From positions 1-5,664 of the forward strand of contig WGAR01000060.1 in the NCBI GenBank assembly GCA_015494725.1: 5,664 nucleotides of DNA. Direction: 5' to 3'. Shown here in pieces: positions 1 to 5,386 of this stretch. Source of the DNA: Thermodesulfobacteriaceae bacterium. GTDB taxonomy: Bacteria > Desulfobacterota > Thermodesulfobacteria > Thermodesulfobacteriales > Thermodesulfobacteriaceae. Below the pieces are notes generated by a model. The model made no database searches. It saw only the letters and a program-made list of their open reading frames with translations, and was not told the origin of the DNA. The translations under genes and the position numbers were made by a program. Position 1 is the first letter of the stretch. Each line of letters opens with the position of its first letter.

Positions 1-25
1 GATCATAGGGGCCTTAAAGGCGATT

Positions 26-55
26 TTGTGAGCGACCAGGGGCGTTCGGTATGCT
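26..55 (+). promoter_or_regulatory. Weak candidate sigma-70-type promoter for the operon
   Basis: TTGTGA at 26-31 matches four of six bases of the -35 consensus, and TATGCT at 50-55 matches four of six of the -10 consensus, with an 18-base spacer. An overlapping TAAAAT at 55-60 is a better -10 hexamer but has no matching -35. GGTAT (48-52) and ATACC (59-63) form a small inverted repeat around the -10 region. Such matches arise often by chance, and the -35 lies over a possible stop codon of an upstream frame, so this is only a candidate. Confidence 0.2.
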
Positions 56-106
56 AAAATACCCGGTAAAAAGGGTTGCTAAATGAAGCCTTGGGGCGCG
101 AAGTAA

Positions 107-139
107 ACCGGGCGGTGTTTCTAGGACCCGAGGCCCGGT
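107..139 (+). promoter_or_regulatory. Hairpin in the leader upstream of gspE
   Basis: ACCGGGC (107-113) is exactly complementary to GCCCGGT (133-139), giving a seven-base-pair GC-rich stem. GGT (114-116) can extend it by pairing with ACC (126-128), leaving a four-base bulge (129-132) and a nine-base loop. No run of T follows, so it is not a classical intrinsic terminator. It lies about 30 bases before the gspE start and could affect translation or RNA stability. It could also be incidental if the region is coding. I could not match it to a known riboswitch class. Confidence 0.35.
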
Positions 140-171
140 GTATTGTCTGGAGAGATCCGGAAGGGTAGGGC

Positions 172-1623
172 ATGGCGGAGGGTTCGGTTTTTAGTGCGGC
201 TTATTTTCAGAAACGCCGGGTGATTCTCGATTGGGAAGGGGGTGAGCCCTGCCTTTATTTTACGGAGCATACTCCGGAAGAAGTTCTAGAGGAGGTGAGG
301 TTCCTTCTTCAGAGGCCGGTTCGATTTTGTAAAATCAGTCCGGAGGAATTTTCAGAAAGGCTCGGGCGTTTGCTTTCGGAAGGATCCGAGGTCAGCCTTT
401 CGGAAGGGGGAGGGGAAGGAGAAAGACAGCGCACCCTTGATCTTCTTCACCAGTACTCCGAGGCCCCGGTAGTTAACCTCATAAACCTGGCCCTCATTCG
501 GGCCTCTCGGGCGGGAGCTTCGGATATCCACTTTGATCCCGGGGAAAAGGAGGCACTCATTCGTTTGCGCCTGGACGGGGTGCTTCATGAATATCGCCGC
601 TTCCCCATGCAACTTTATCCTCAGGTGGTAGCCCGCATAAAAGTCATGGCCAACCTGAACGTGGCGGAAAAACTGGTTCCCCAGGACGGGCGCATGCGTA
701 TAAGGATAGGGGAGCGGGAGCTTGATATCCGGGTTTCGGTGCTTCCTACCATTTTTGGAGAACGTGTGGTTCTCAGGCTTCTGGAACAGAGTAATCGACT
801 GCTTACGCTGGGGGAACTGGGGTTATCCGAAGAAGATTACCGCAAACTGGAACGTCTGGCCCGGAAACCTTACGGGCTGGTGCTGGCCACCGGTCCTACA
901 GGGGCGGGGAAATCCACCACCCTTTATGCCATGTTGCTTCTGGTGCGGGAACTCTATCCTTACAAAAATATCATCACCATTGAGGATCCGGTGGAATACC
1001 AAATAAACGGAATCGGTCAGGTGCAGGTCAACCCCAAGGTGGGGCTTACTTTTGCTACGGGGCTGCGCTCCATCCTGCGCCAGGATCCGGACGTTATCCT
1101 GGTGGGCGAGATCCGGGATACCGAAACCGCGGAGATTGCCGTGCATGCGGCCCTTACCGGCCATCTGGTGCTCTCCACCCTTCATACCAACGATGCCCCC
1201 ACCGCCATAACCCGCCTGGTGGACATGGGTATTGAGCCTTATCTCATAGCTTCTTCGCTGGAAGGAGTCATTGCTCAACGCCTGGTTCGAAGGATATGTC
1301 CCCACTGTCGCGAGCCCTATCCTCCAGCACCGGAAGAATTAAAGGCCCTGGGTCTTCCGGAAAATTCCGAGGTTGAATTCTACCGGGGCCGAGGGTGCGA
1401 AGAGTGTCTGGGCACGGGCTATAGGGGGCGAATCGGTATTTTCGAAGTGCTTGAACTGGATGAAAAGTTGAAGAATCTGATTTTAACTACCCCTAATGCC
1501 ACAGAAATCCGAAACGAGGCCCTGAAAAGGAACTTCAAGACCTTGCGACAGGATGCCCTGGAGAAGGTTCTCGCCGGTCTTACTACCTCCTCGGAATTGC
1601 TGGCAGTTACGGAGAAAGAATGA
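172..1623 (+). CDS. gspE: Type II secretion system ATPase GspE
   Basis: This is the cytoplasmic secretion ATPase that powers pseudopilus assembly. The 483 residues show a short N-terminal region (about 1-85), of the kind that binds GspL, and a Gly/Glu-rich linker (78-84). The N2 domain follows (about 86-215) with APVVNLIN and ASDIHFDP. The C-terminal RecA-like domain has Walker A GPTGAGKST (241-249), the Asp box ITIEDPVEY (268-276), a Walker B-like segment DVILVGEIRD with Glu313 and the His box LTGHLVLSTLHT (328-339). A zinc site is formed by CPHC (376-379) and CEEC (409-412). All catalytic motifs are intact and the length is near the family norm of about 500. The tetracysteine element and the gspG/L/M context favour GspE over PilB. 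The ATG is the first in-frame start, because TAG lies at 166-168; GGAAGGG at 159-165 is a suitable ribosome site. The end overlaps gspF as ATGA. Confidence 0.97.
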   Translation: MAEGSVFSAAYFQKRRVILDWEGGEPCLYFTEHTPEEVLEEVRFLLQRPVRFCKISPEEFSERLGRLLSEGSEVSLSEGGGEGERQRTLDLLHQYSEAPVVNLINLALIRASRAGASDIHFDPGEKEALIRLRLDGVLHEYRRFPMQLYPQVVARIKVMANLNVAEKLVPQDGRMRIRIGERELDIRVSVLPTIFGERVVLRLLEQSNRLLTLGELGLSEEDYRKLERLARKPYGLVLATGPTGAGKSTTLYAMLLLVRELYPYKNIITIEDPVEYQINGIGQVQVNPKVGLTFATGLRSILRQDPDVILVGEIRDTETAEIAVHAALTGHLVLSTLHTNDAPTAITRLVDMGIEPYLIASSLEGVIAQRLVRRICPHCREPYPPAPEELKALGLPENSEVEFYRGRGCEECLGTGYRGRIGIFEVLELDEKLKNLILTTPNATEIRNEALKRNFKTLRQDALEKVLAGLTTSSELLAVTEKE

Positions 1624-2633
1624 GGTCCTCCGGTTCTCACCTCCTTTTGAAGGAACTTTCTGTACTTCTTAAGAGCGGTCTTCCCTTGCCCAGGGCCCTG
1701 GAACTCCTTTCGCGCCGGAAATCAGAGGACTCTCGGAGAATCCTGGAAGTTAAAAAAAGAATAGAAAGTGGCGAGGATCTGGTGCAGGCCTTTCGAGGAA
1801 GTAACCTTTTCCCGGAATTTGTCTGCGAAATGTTGATTGCGGCCCAAACCGGAGAAAATCTGGAGAAAATTTTCTCCAGGGCTTCGGATCTTCTGGCCCG
1901 TATGGAAGAATTTGGAGCCCGGGTTACCGGGTCTCTGATTTATCCTGCCTTGGTCATAGGATTCAGTATTCTCTCGGTAATCGTGATTCTGGAATTTATC
2001 GTTCCCCAACTGAGGAAGATCCTTCTTAGTTTCGGAAGAGATTTGCCTTTTTTCACCAAAGTTCTTCTCTGGGGGGCTAAATTTCTGTGGTGGTTTCTTT
2101 TGCTGGGGCTTCCGGTGGGGCTGCTTTTGGGAGTAGGATGGGTTAAGAAAAGGGGTTGGCGCGAGCTCCATCGATTCATCCTGAAAATACCGGTGGCAGG
2201 GACTCTCTGGCTTTACTTTGACCTTTCCAGGTGGAGTTATACCACCGCCCTTCTTCTTGAATCCGGAGTGGTCCTTCCCCGGGCCGTGGCTACCGGGAGC
2301 AACAGTTGCCAGAACTTTTATGTAAGAGAATCCCTAGGGGAAGTTATTAAGTATCTGGAGGAAGGCCAAACCCTTAGCGGACATCTCCGGAGGTACGGAT
2401 TCGTACCGGAATTTCTCTCCGAACTGGTAGCCATCGGGGAGGAAACCGGAACCCTTCCGGAAATGTTGCATAATGCCTCCGAGATCCTGATAAGGGAGGC
2501 AGACTATATTATTGAACGAACTTTGAAATGGCTTGAGCCCCTCACCATCCTTATTATAGGCCTGGTGGTAGCTTACATAGTGATTTCGGTTATCTTACCT
2601 ATCATGGAAATTTCCTCCGCTGTGAAGTTATGA
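1620..2633 (+). CDS. gspF: Type II secretion system inner-membrane platform protein GspF
   Basis: This polytopic protein is the inner-membrane core through which GspE drives pseudopilus growth. The 337 residues hold two copies of the T2SSF domain (about 9-128 and 198-320), recognisable by parallel segments: FVCEMLIAAQTGENLEKIF (67-85) and FLSELVAIGEETGTLPEML (265-283). Membrane segments lie at about 105-129, 148-176 and 305-329. The start is forced: ATG 1620 overlaps the gspE stop (ATGA), with GGAG at 1611-1614 five bases upstream. Typical GspF proteins are about 400 residues and begin with roughly 60 extra cytoplasmic residues before the first domain. That segment is absent here, because the first helix (LLKELSVLLKSGLPLPRALELL) begins almost at Met1. 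All else looks intact, so this is a short form and not a broken gene. It overlaps the next gene by four bases. Confidence 0.95.
   Translation: MRSSGSHLLLKELSVLLKSGLPLPRALELLSRRKSEDSRRILEVKKRIESGEDLVQAFRGSNLFPEFVCEMLIAAQTGENLEKIFSRASDLLARMEEFGARVTGSLIYPALVIGFSILSVIVILEFIVPQLRKILLSFGRDLPFFTKVLLWGAKFLWWFLLLGLPVGLLLGVGWVKKRGWRELHRFILKIPVAGTLWLYFDLSRWSYTTALLLESGVVLPRAVATGSNSCQNFYVRESLGEVIKYLEEGQTLSGHLRRYGFVPEFLSELVAIGEETGTLPEMLHNASEILIREADYIIERTLKWLEPLTILIIGLVVAYIVISVILPIMEISSAVKL
1851..1879 (+). repeat. Perfect 20-base palindrome with an overlapping direct repeat inside gspF
   Basis: CTGGAGAAAA (1860-1869) is followed immediately by its exact reverse complement TTTTCTCCAG (1870-1879). The nine-base GGAGAAAAT also occurs twice in tandem, at 1851-1859 and 1862-1870, one helical turn (11 bases) apart. 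The stretch encodes residues 78-87 (GENLEKIFSR) of GspF, part of the conserved T2SSF motif. In RNA it could fold as an eight-base-pair stem with an AATT loop. The symmetry is certain; a function is not. Confidence 0.9.
2392..2407 (+). repeat. Short hairpin inside gspF
   Basis: GGTACG (2392-2397) and CGTACC (2402-2407) form a perfect six-base-pair stem closed by a GATT loop; TCC (2386-2388) and GGA (2408-2410) could add pairs across a three-base bulge. It lies in the coding sequence for RRYGFVPEF in the second T2SSF domain. No T run follows, so it is not a terminator. It may be a pausing or processing hairpin or may be coincidental. Confidence 0.6.
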
Positions 2634-3472
2634 AATTAAGAGTTAAGACTTATTATTTTTTTATTTTTATTCTAGTATTTTTCTTGGGATGTACTTCACG
2701 ATCCCGGGTACCTCTTCCCCGGAGTCCTAGCGGGGTGCAATATATTCAGTTTGGTTCGTGGATTTTAATAAAGGATATTCGAAAGGGGGCTCTCCGCATT
2801 GAGGGGGCAGGAAGGGTGGAGAAGGTATCCAGGGGGTGGTTGATCAAGCCCGAAAAAGAATGCCTGAGGGTATTTACAAAGGACGGTTCGAAGCGCCTCT
2901 GTCTAAAGTCCGTCCCCCCGGTTTATCCCCATCTGAAAGTCCTCCGGGTGGATTCTTATGCTCTGGATCTTCAGGTTCTCAGTCTATTTCCGAGGCTGGC
3001 TCTTTTCGTCTGGGAAAAGGGGAAAGACCCCGATTTCGAAAATCCCCGTCGGATTTCTCCGGGGGTCCACTCGTTGCGCGGGCTTTCCTTGGGAAAGACC
3101 TATCTTCTTTCGGCGGCCGTAACCTTCGGTCCGGATATCTATGGTCCCCTTTCTCAACCCCTTGAGGTCAAAATGGAAGACACGGAGCCACCTTTGCCGC
3201 CCTCGGGAGGAGGATATTTTTTGAAGGGGAATACCCTGGTCCTGGTATGGGATCCCAGTCCTTCAAGGGATGTAGTGGGTTATGTGGTGGAAAGGGAGGG
3301 TAAGCTCTTTAAGGTCAAGAAAAACATGTTTCAGGAGCGAGATGGCTTAAAAGGGGTGGTCCTTTATAATATAAAAGCCCTGGACGGAGCAGGGCATGAA
3401 AGCTCGCCTTTATTAATAAAAGTAGTTTTTCCCGAGGAGGGGGAGAATGAAGGGAAGCCGGGAGAGAAATAG
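2630..3472 (+). CDS. Putative lipoprotein with fibronectin type III-like domains in the T2SS operon
   Basis: I do not recognise a named family. The 280 residues begin with a lipoprotein signal: Lys/Arg at 2-6, a hydrophobic core (8-19) and a lipobox FLGC, with Cys21 as the likely lipidated residue. Ser/Thr and no Asp follow, consistent with outer-membrane sorting. Residues 36-93 look beta-rich and contain two cysteines (78, 91) that could form a disulfide. Residues about 97-182 and 185-267 resemble two FN3 beta-sandwich domains. The second is clear, with DTEPPLPP, then LVLVWDPSPSRDVVGYVVER, then YNIKALDGAGHESSP. A charged Gly/Glu/Lys tail ends the protein. ATG 2630 overlaps the gspF stop (ATGA) and the 3' end overlaps gspG by 26 bases, so it is embedded in the T2SS operon. 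A periplasmic role beside the secretin or pseudopilus, such as a pilotin or GspC-like scaffold, is inference. Confidence 0.85.
   Translation: MKLRVKTYYFFIFILVFFLGCTSRSRVPLPRSPSGVQYIQFGSWILIKDIRKGALRIEGAGRVEKVSRGWLIKPEKECLRVFTKDGSKRLCLKSVPPVYPHLKVLRVDSYALDLQVLSLFPRLALFVWEKGKDPDFENPRRISPGVHSLRGLSLGKTYLLSAAVTFGPDIYGPLSQPLEVKMEDTEPPLPPSGGGYFLKGNTLVLVWDPSPSRDVVGYVVEREGKLFKVKKNMFQERDGLKGVVLYNIKALDGAGHESSPLLIKVVFPEEGENEGKPGEK
3435..3440 (+). promoter_or_regulatory. Strong ribosome binding site for gspG
   Basis: AGGAGG lies six bases before the gspG ATG, inside the 3' end of the lipoprotein gene. It is the best Shine-Dalgarno match in the window. It fixes the gspG start, and with it the 26-base overlap, and fits the need to make the major pseudopilin in larger amounts than its neighbours. 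Confidence 0.8.
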
Positions 3473-3884
3473 ATTGGGGTTTACGCTCATCGAACTTTTG
3501 GTGGTGATCATTATTCTGGGGTTACTGGCCGGGATCGTTATTCCCAGGGTGGTGGGCAGAGTGGATCAGGCCCGACGCGAAAGTACCCGGATTCAACTCA
3601 AGGCTCTTAAAGGGGCCTTGGAACAGTTTCGTATGGACAATGGTTTCTATCCCACTACGGAGCAGGGGCTTCGCGCCCTGGTGGAAAAGCCCGAGATTCC
3701 GCCCGTTCCCAAGCGCTGGCATCGGTATCTCGACGAACTACCCCGGGATGGTTGGGGAAACGAATTCGTTTATCTTTCACCGGGTGAAGACGGACACCCT
3801 TACGAACTATTCTCCGTGGGGCCGGACGGGCTAGAGGGTACGGAGGACGATCTTTCGGTCTGGAATCTGGTCAAAGGGGAGTAA
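3447..3884 (+). CDS. gspG: Type II secretion system major pseudopilin GspG
   Basis: This is the main subunit of the periplasmic pseudopilus. The 145 residues begin with a short basic leader ending in Gly11, then FTLIELLVVIIILGLLAGIV (12-31). Cleavage by prepilin peptidase is expected after Gly11, with Glu16 at mature position +5 and the hydrophobic helix serving as membrane anchor and polymer core. The globular part has the family pattern of a helix with QLKALKGALEQFRMDNGFYPT (50-70), EQGLRALVEKP (72-82), LPRDGWGNEFVYLSPG (98-113) and the acidic C-terminal loop SVGPDGLEGTEDDLSVW (123-139). That loop occupies the place of the GspG calcium site and keeps Asp127 and Asp134/135. Length matches the family. 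The start overlaps the lipoprotein gene in another frame and has a strong ribosome site; gspL follows after four bases. Confidence 0.96.
   Translation: MKGSRERNRLGFTLIELLVVIIILGLLAGIVIPRVVGRVDQARRESTRIQLKALKGALEQFRMDNGFYPTTEQGLRALVEKPEIPPVPKRWHRYLDELPRDGWGNEFVYLSPGEDGHPYELFSVGPDGLEGTEDDLSVWNLVKGE
3876..3881 (+). promoter_or_regulatory. Ribosome binding site that supports a TTG start for gspL
   Basis: GGGGAG at the end of gspG sits seven bases before TTG 3889. There is no in-frame ATG or GTG nearby that would keep the N-terminal GIDQG motif, so this site makes TTG the likely initiator of gspL. Confidence 0.6.
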
Positions 3885-3888
3885 AAAT

Positions 3889-4989
3889 TTGATCTTTCAG
3901 ACGGGGATAGATCAGGGGGCCTCTGGCATCAAGAGGGTTACCCTTTTGGTTTTCCCGTTCCTTTCCTATTACCGTGTTCTTTCTTCATCCCCGCGGGGAC
4001 GAAGGATCTACCTTATTCCCTCTCATCGAGTTTTGTTAAGAAATCTTCCCCCGGAAATAACTCGTCCTGAGGAGGCCGAAAGGTATCTCCAGGAAGAAAT
4101 TTTGTCCTTTTTAAAAGATCGACACATCCTCTGGAAATTGTGGTGGGAAGAGGGAAGGGCCAGAGTTCTGGTGGCCGAGCCCGAGGAAAGACTCGAAAAA
4201 GGAGTGTTCTGGGATGCCGAACCGGTAGCCCTGGTAAGGGCTTTTCTGACTACGGGGTTAAGGAACGGGACCATAGTGGATTTCGGTCGTCGAAAGGTGA
4301 CCCTGGTGAGGGTTCGAGAGGGGAGGCTGGCCGGGTTCCGATGTTTCCTCAATGGCCAGCGGGAGTTCGAAGAGGGAGATTCCTCCGGGCCTTTGGTGGT
4401 CTCGGGAGGGGGGAGTCTTTCTCCGGAGGTGGAGAAATTTTTTACCGGGAGGGAAATAAAAAGGGTCCCCGCAGTGCCTCCGGAAAAGGTGAGCGCCTTC
4501 GGGGCTGCTCTATGGGGGGTTCTGGGCCGCAATCTTCCGACTTTTCATTCTTATTTTCTCGAGATTGAACCCGAGAAGGCCCGCAGGATCTCTGGAATTC
4601 TCCTCACGGGGCTTATCCTTTCTTCTCTGCTCTGGGGAGGCCTGAAATTCTGGGTCCCCGTAATACACCGGCAGTTGAAGGCCCGTGAAAGAGCCCTTTT
4701 TCACAAGTACTATCCTGGAACCCCGGTGGTGGCTCCCCTCAAACAGCTCCGGGTCCTGGTGGAAGAAGCCAGGGAACCGGGCTTTCAGAGCCTTTTAAAG
4801 CAAGCCCTGGAGGGTCTTCCGAAGGAAGCCAGGATTATGGCCCTCACTTTTGAGGAGGGAAGGCTCCGCATCAAGGCAGAGATTCCGGAGGAGAAGGCCG
4901 GAGAGCTTCCCGGGAGGCTTTGCGAAGTCAAGAAGCTTCCCGGAGGCACCGAAATCGTAACCCTGGAATTCGGCGGTGAAGGTTCTTAA
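3889..4989 (+). CDS. gspL: Type II secretion system assembly protein GspL
   Basis: GspL is a single-pass inner-membrane protein whose cytoplasmic actin-like domain recruits GspE and whose periplasmic domain pairs with GspM. The 366 residues show a cytoplasmic part (1-233) with an actin/PilM-like fold signature: GIDQGASGIK (6-15), TIVDFGRRKVTLVRV (128-142), LVVSGGG (169-175) and FGAALWGVLG (204-213). One transmembrane helix follows (about 234-256), then a periplasmic part with a short helical stretch. A C-terminal ferredoxin-like domain (about 300-362) includes LKQALEGLPKEARIMALTFEEG. Position next to gspM and downstream of gspG supports the call over PilM, which lacks the membrane and periplasmic parts. 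Translation starts at TTG with GGGGAG upstream. It is somewhat shorter than the usual length of about 400. The 3' end overlaps gspM by 14 bases. Confidence 0.88.
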   Translation: MIFQTGIDQGASGIKRVTLLVFPFLSYYRVLSSSPRGRRIYLIPSHRVLLRNLPPEITRPEEAERYLQEEILSFLKDRHILWKLWWEEGRARVLVAEPEERLEKGVFWDAEPVALVRAFLTTGLRNGTIVDFGRRKVTLVRVREGRLAGFRCFLNGQREFEEGDSSGPLVVSGGGSLSPEVEKFFTGREIKRVPAVPPEKVSAFGAALWGVLGRNLPTFHSYFLEIEPEKARRISGILLTGLILSSLLWGGLKFWVPVIHRQLKARERALFHKYYPGTPVVAPLKQLRVLVEEAREPGFQSLLKQALEGLPKEARIMALTFEEGRLRIKAEIPEEKAGELPGRLCEVKKLPGGTEIVTLEFGGEGS

Positions 4990-5386
4990 CCCGAGGCAGC
5001 ATCCCCTGATTTTCTTGGGACTTTTAATGTTGTTGGGGATTGTGGTCCTCGGGCTTCTGGTACCGGAGGTTAAAAGAGCTCAAAGTCTTCTCCTTACGGA
5101 ATGGAGCCGACTCCGATACCTGGCCTACCTTCTTGAGACCGAGGCCCCTTCCCGCAAGGCTCCCCTTTCTGCCGAAGTTTTTAAGGAAAAACTCGTTTCG
5201 CAGGGATTTAAACCGGAGACCATTCGAGGAGTATATTTGGGGGTGGAGGTGGAGATGGAGCTTTCCTGGAAGGATCTAGCGCGACTGCTTTCCTGGCTCA
5301 ACGCACAAGGCCTTCGTATTAAGGCCTTTCACGCTGAGGATCCATCCGGCGAAGGAAATTTTAGAATCAGGATGATAGTGGGATGA
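4976..5386 (+). CDS. gspM: Type II secretion system protein GspM
   Basis: GspM is a small bitopic inner-membrane protein that stabilises GspL. The 136 residues have a short cytoplasmic end (MKVLNPRQHP), one transmembrane helix (about 11-30), a short helical linker (32-55) and a C-terminal ferredoxin-like domain (about 63-135). The domain pattern is SAEVFKEKLVSQGF, VEVEMELSWKDLARLLSWLN and FRIRMIVG. It is shorter than the usual length of about 160, mainly in the linker. The start is GTG 4976, inside gspL in another frame; the upstream site (GGAA, 4965-4968) is weak, so translation probably depends on coupling to gspL. The next ATG (residue 18) falls inside the membrane helix and would remove the N-terminus. 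Sequence conservation in this family is low, so the call rests on topology, domain pattern and its place after gspL. It overlaps the next gene as ATGA. Confidence 0.85.
   Translation: MKVLNPRQHPLIFLGLLMLLGIVVLGLLVPEVKRAQSLLLTEWSRLRYLAYLLETEAPSRKAPLSAEVFKEKLVSQGFKPETIRGVYLGVEVEMELSWKDLARLLSWLNAQGLRIKAFHAEDPSGEGNFRIRMIVG

Larger units (their letters stand above)
1..171. other. Leader/intergenic region before gspE; no gene assigned with confidence
   Basis: No long reading frame fills this stretch on either strand. Three short plus-strand frames could be tails of upstream genes. One runs off the left edge and ends with TGA at 29-31 (peptide ending IIGALKAIL). A second ends with TAA at 55-57 (ending SDQGRSVC). 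A third is open from 70 to a TAG at 166-168, three bases before the gspE start, and ends CIVWRDPEG. The last has codon choice like the real genes and a stop in the tightly coupled position, but its only possible starts are TTG 76 and GTG 115, without a well-spaced ribosome site. The region also holds a weak promoter-like pair and a strong hairpin, listed separately. It may be an untranslated leader or the degraded end of an upstream gene; the sequence to the left is needed to decide. Confidence 0.5.

Noticed and set aside
1..82. TGA at 29-31 as a readthrough or selenocysteine codon joining flanking frame pieces
   Set aside because: The frame ends again at 80-82, and there is no recognisable SECIS-like hairpin directly after the TGA. 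Ordinary termination is simpler.
107..150. Intrinsic terminator before gspE
   Set aside because: The stem is good, but no T run follows its 3' side, and the sequence continues into the gspE ribosome site.
823..1305. Minus-strand open frame of 160 codons opposite gspE
   Set aside because: It lies fully inside gspE, whose plus-strand protein carries all family motifs. The antisense peptide shows no domain and is explained by codon bias.
172..1623. Type IV pilus ATPase PilB/PilT instead of GspE
   Set aside because: Neighbouring GspG with its acidic calcium-type loop, a GspL with membrane and periplasmic parts, and GspM identify a T2SS.
1722..2179. Two minus-strand open frames opposite gspF
   Set aside because: Lys/Pro/Arg-rich antisense shadows of membrane-helix codons; gspF is clearly the real gene.
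2836..3165. Plus-strand open frame inside the lipoprotein gene
   Set aside because: Ser/Gly/Pro-rich and without motifs, whereas the lipoprotein frame has a signal peptide, FN3-like sequence and coupled ends.
4023..4532. Minus-strand open frame of 169 codons opposite gspL
   Set aside because: The peptide is Ser/Pro/Arg-rich low-complexity sequence without recognisable motifs; the plus-strand GspL frame explains the region.
4140..4568. Plus-strand open frame of 142 codons inside gspL
   Set aside because: Gly/Arg/Ser-rich shadow in another frame, with no domain and no independent start signal.
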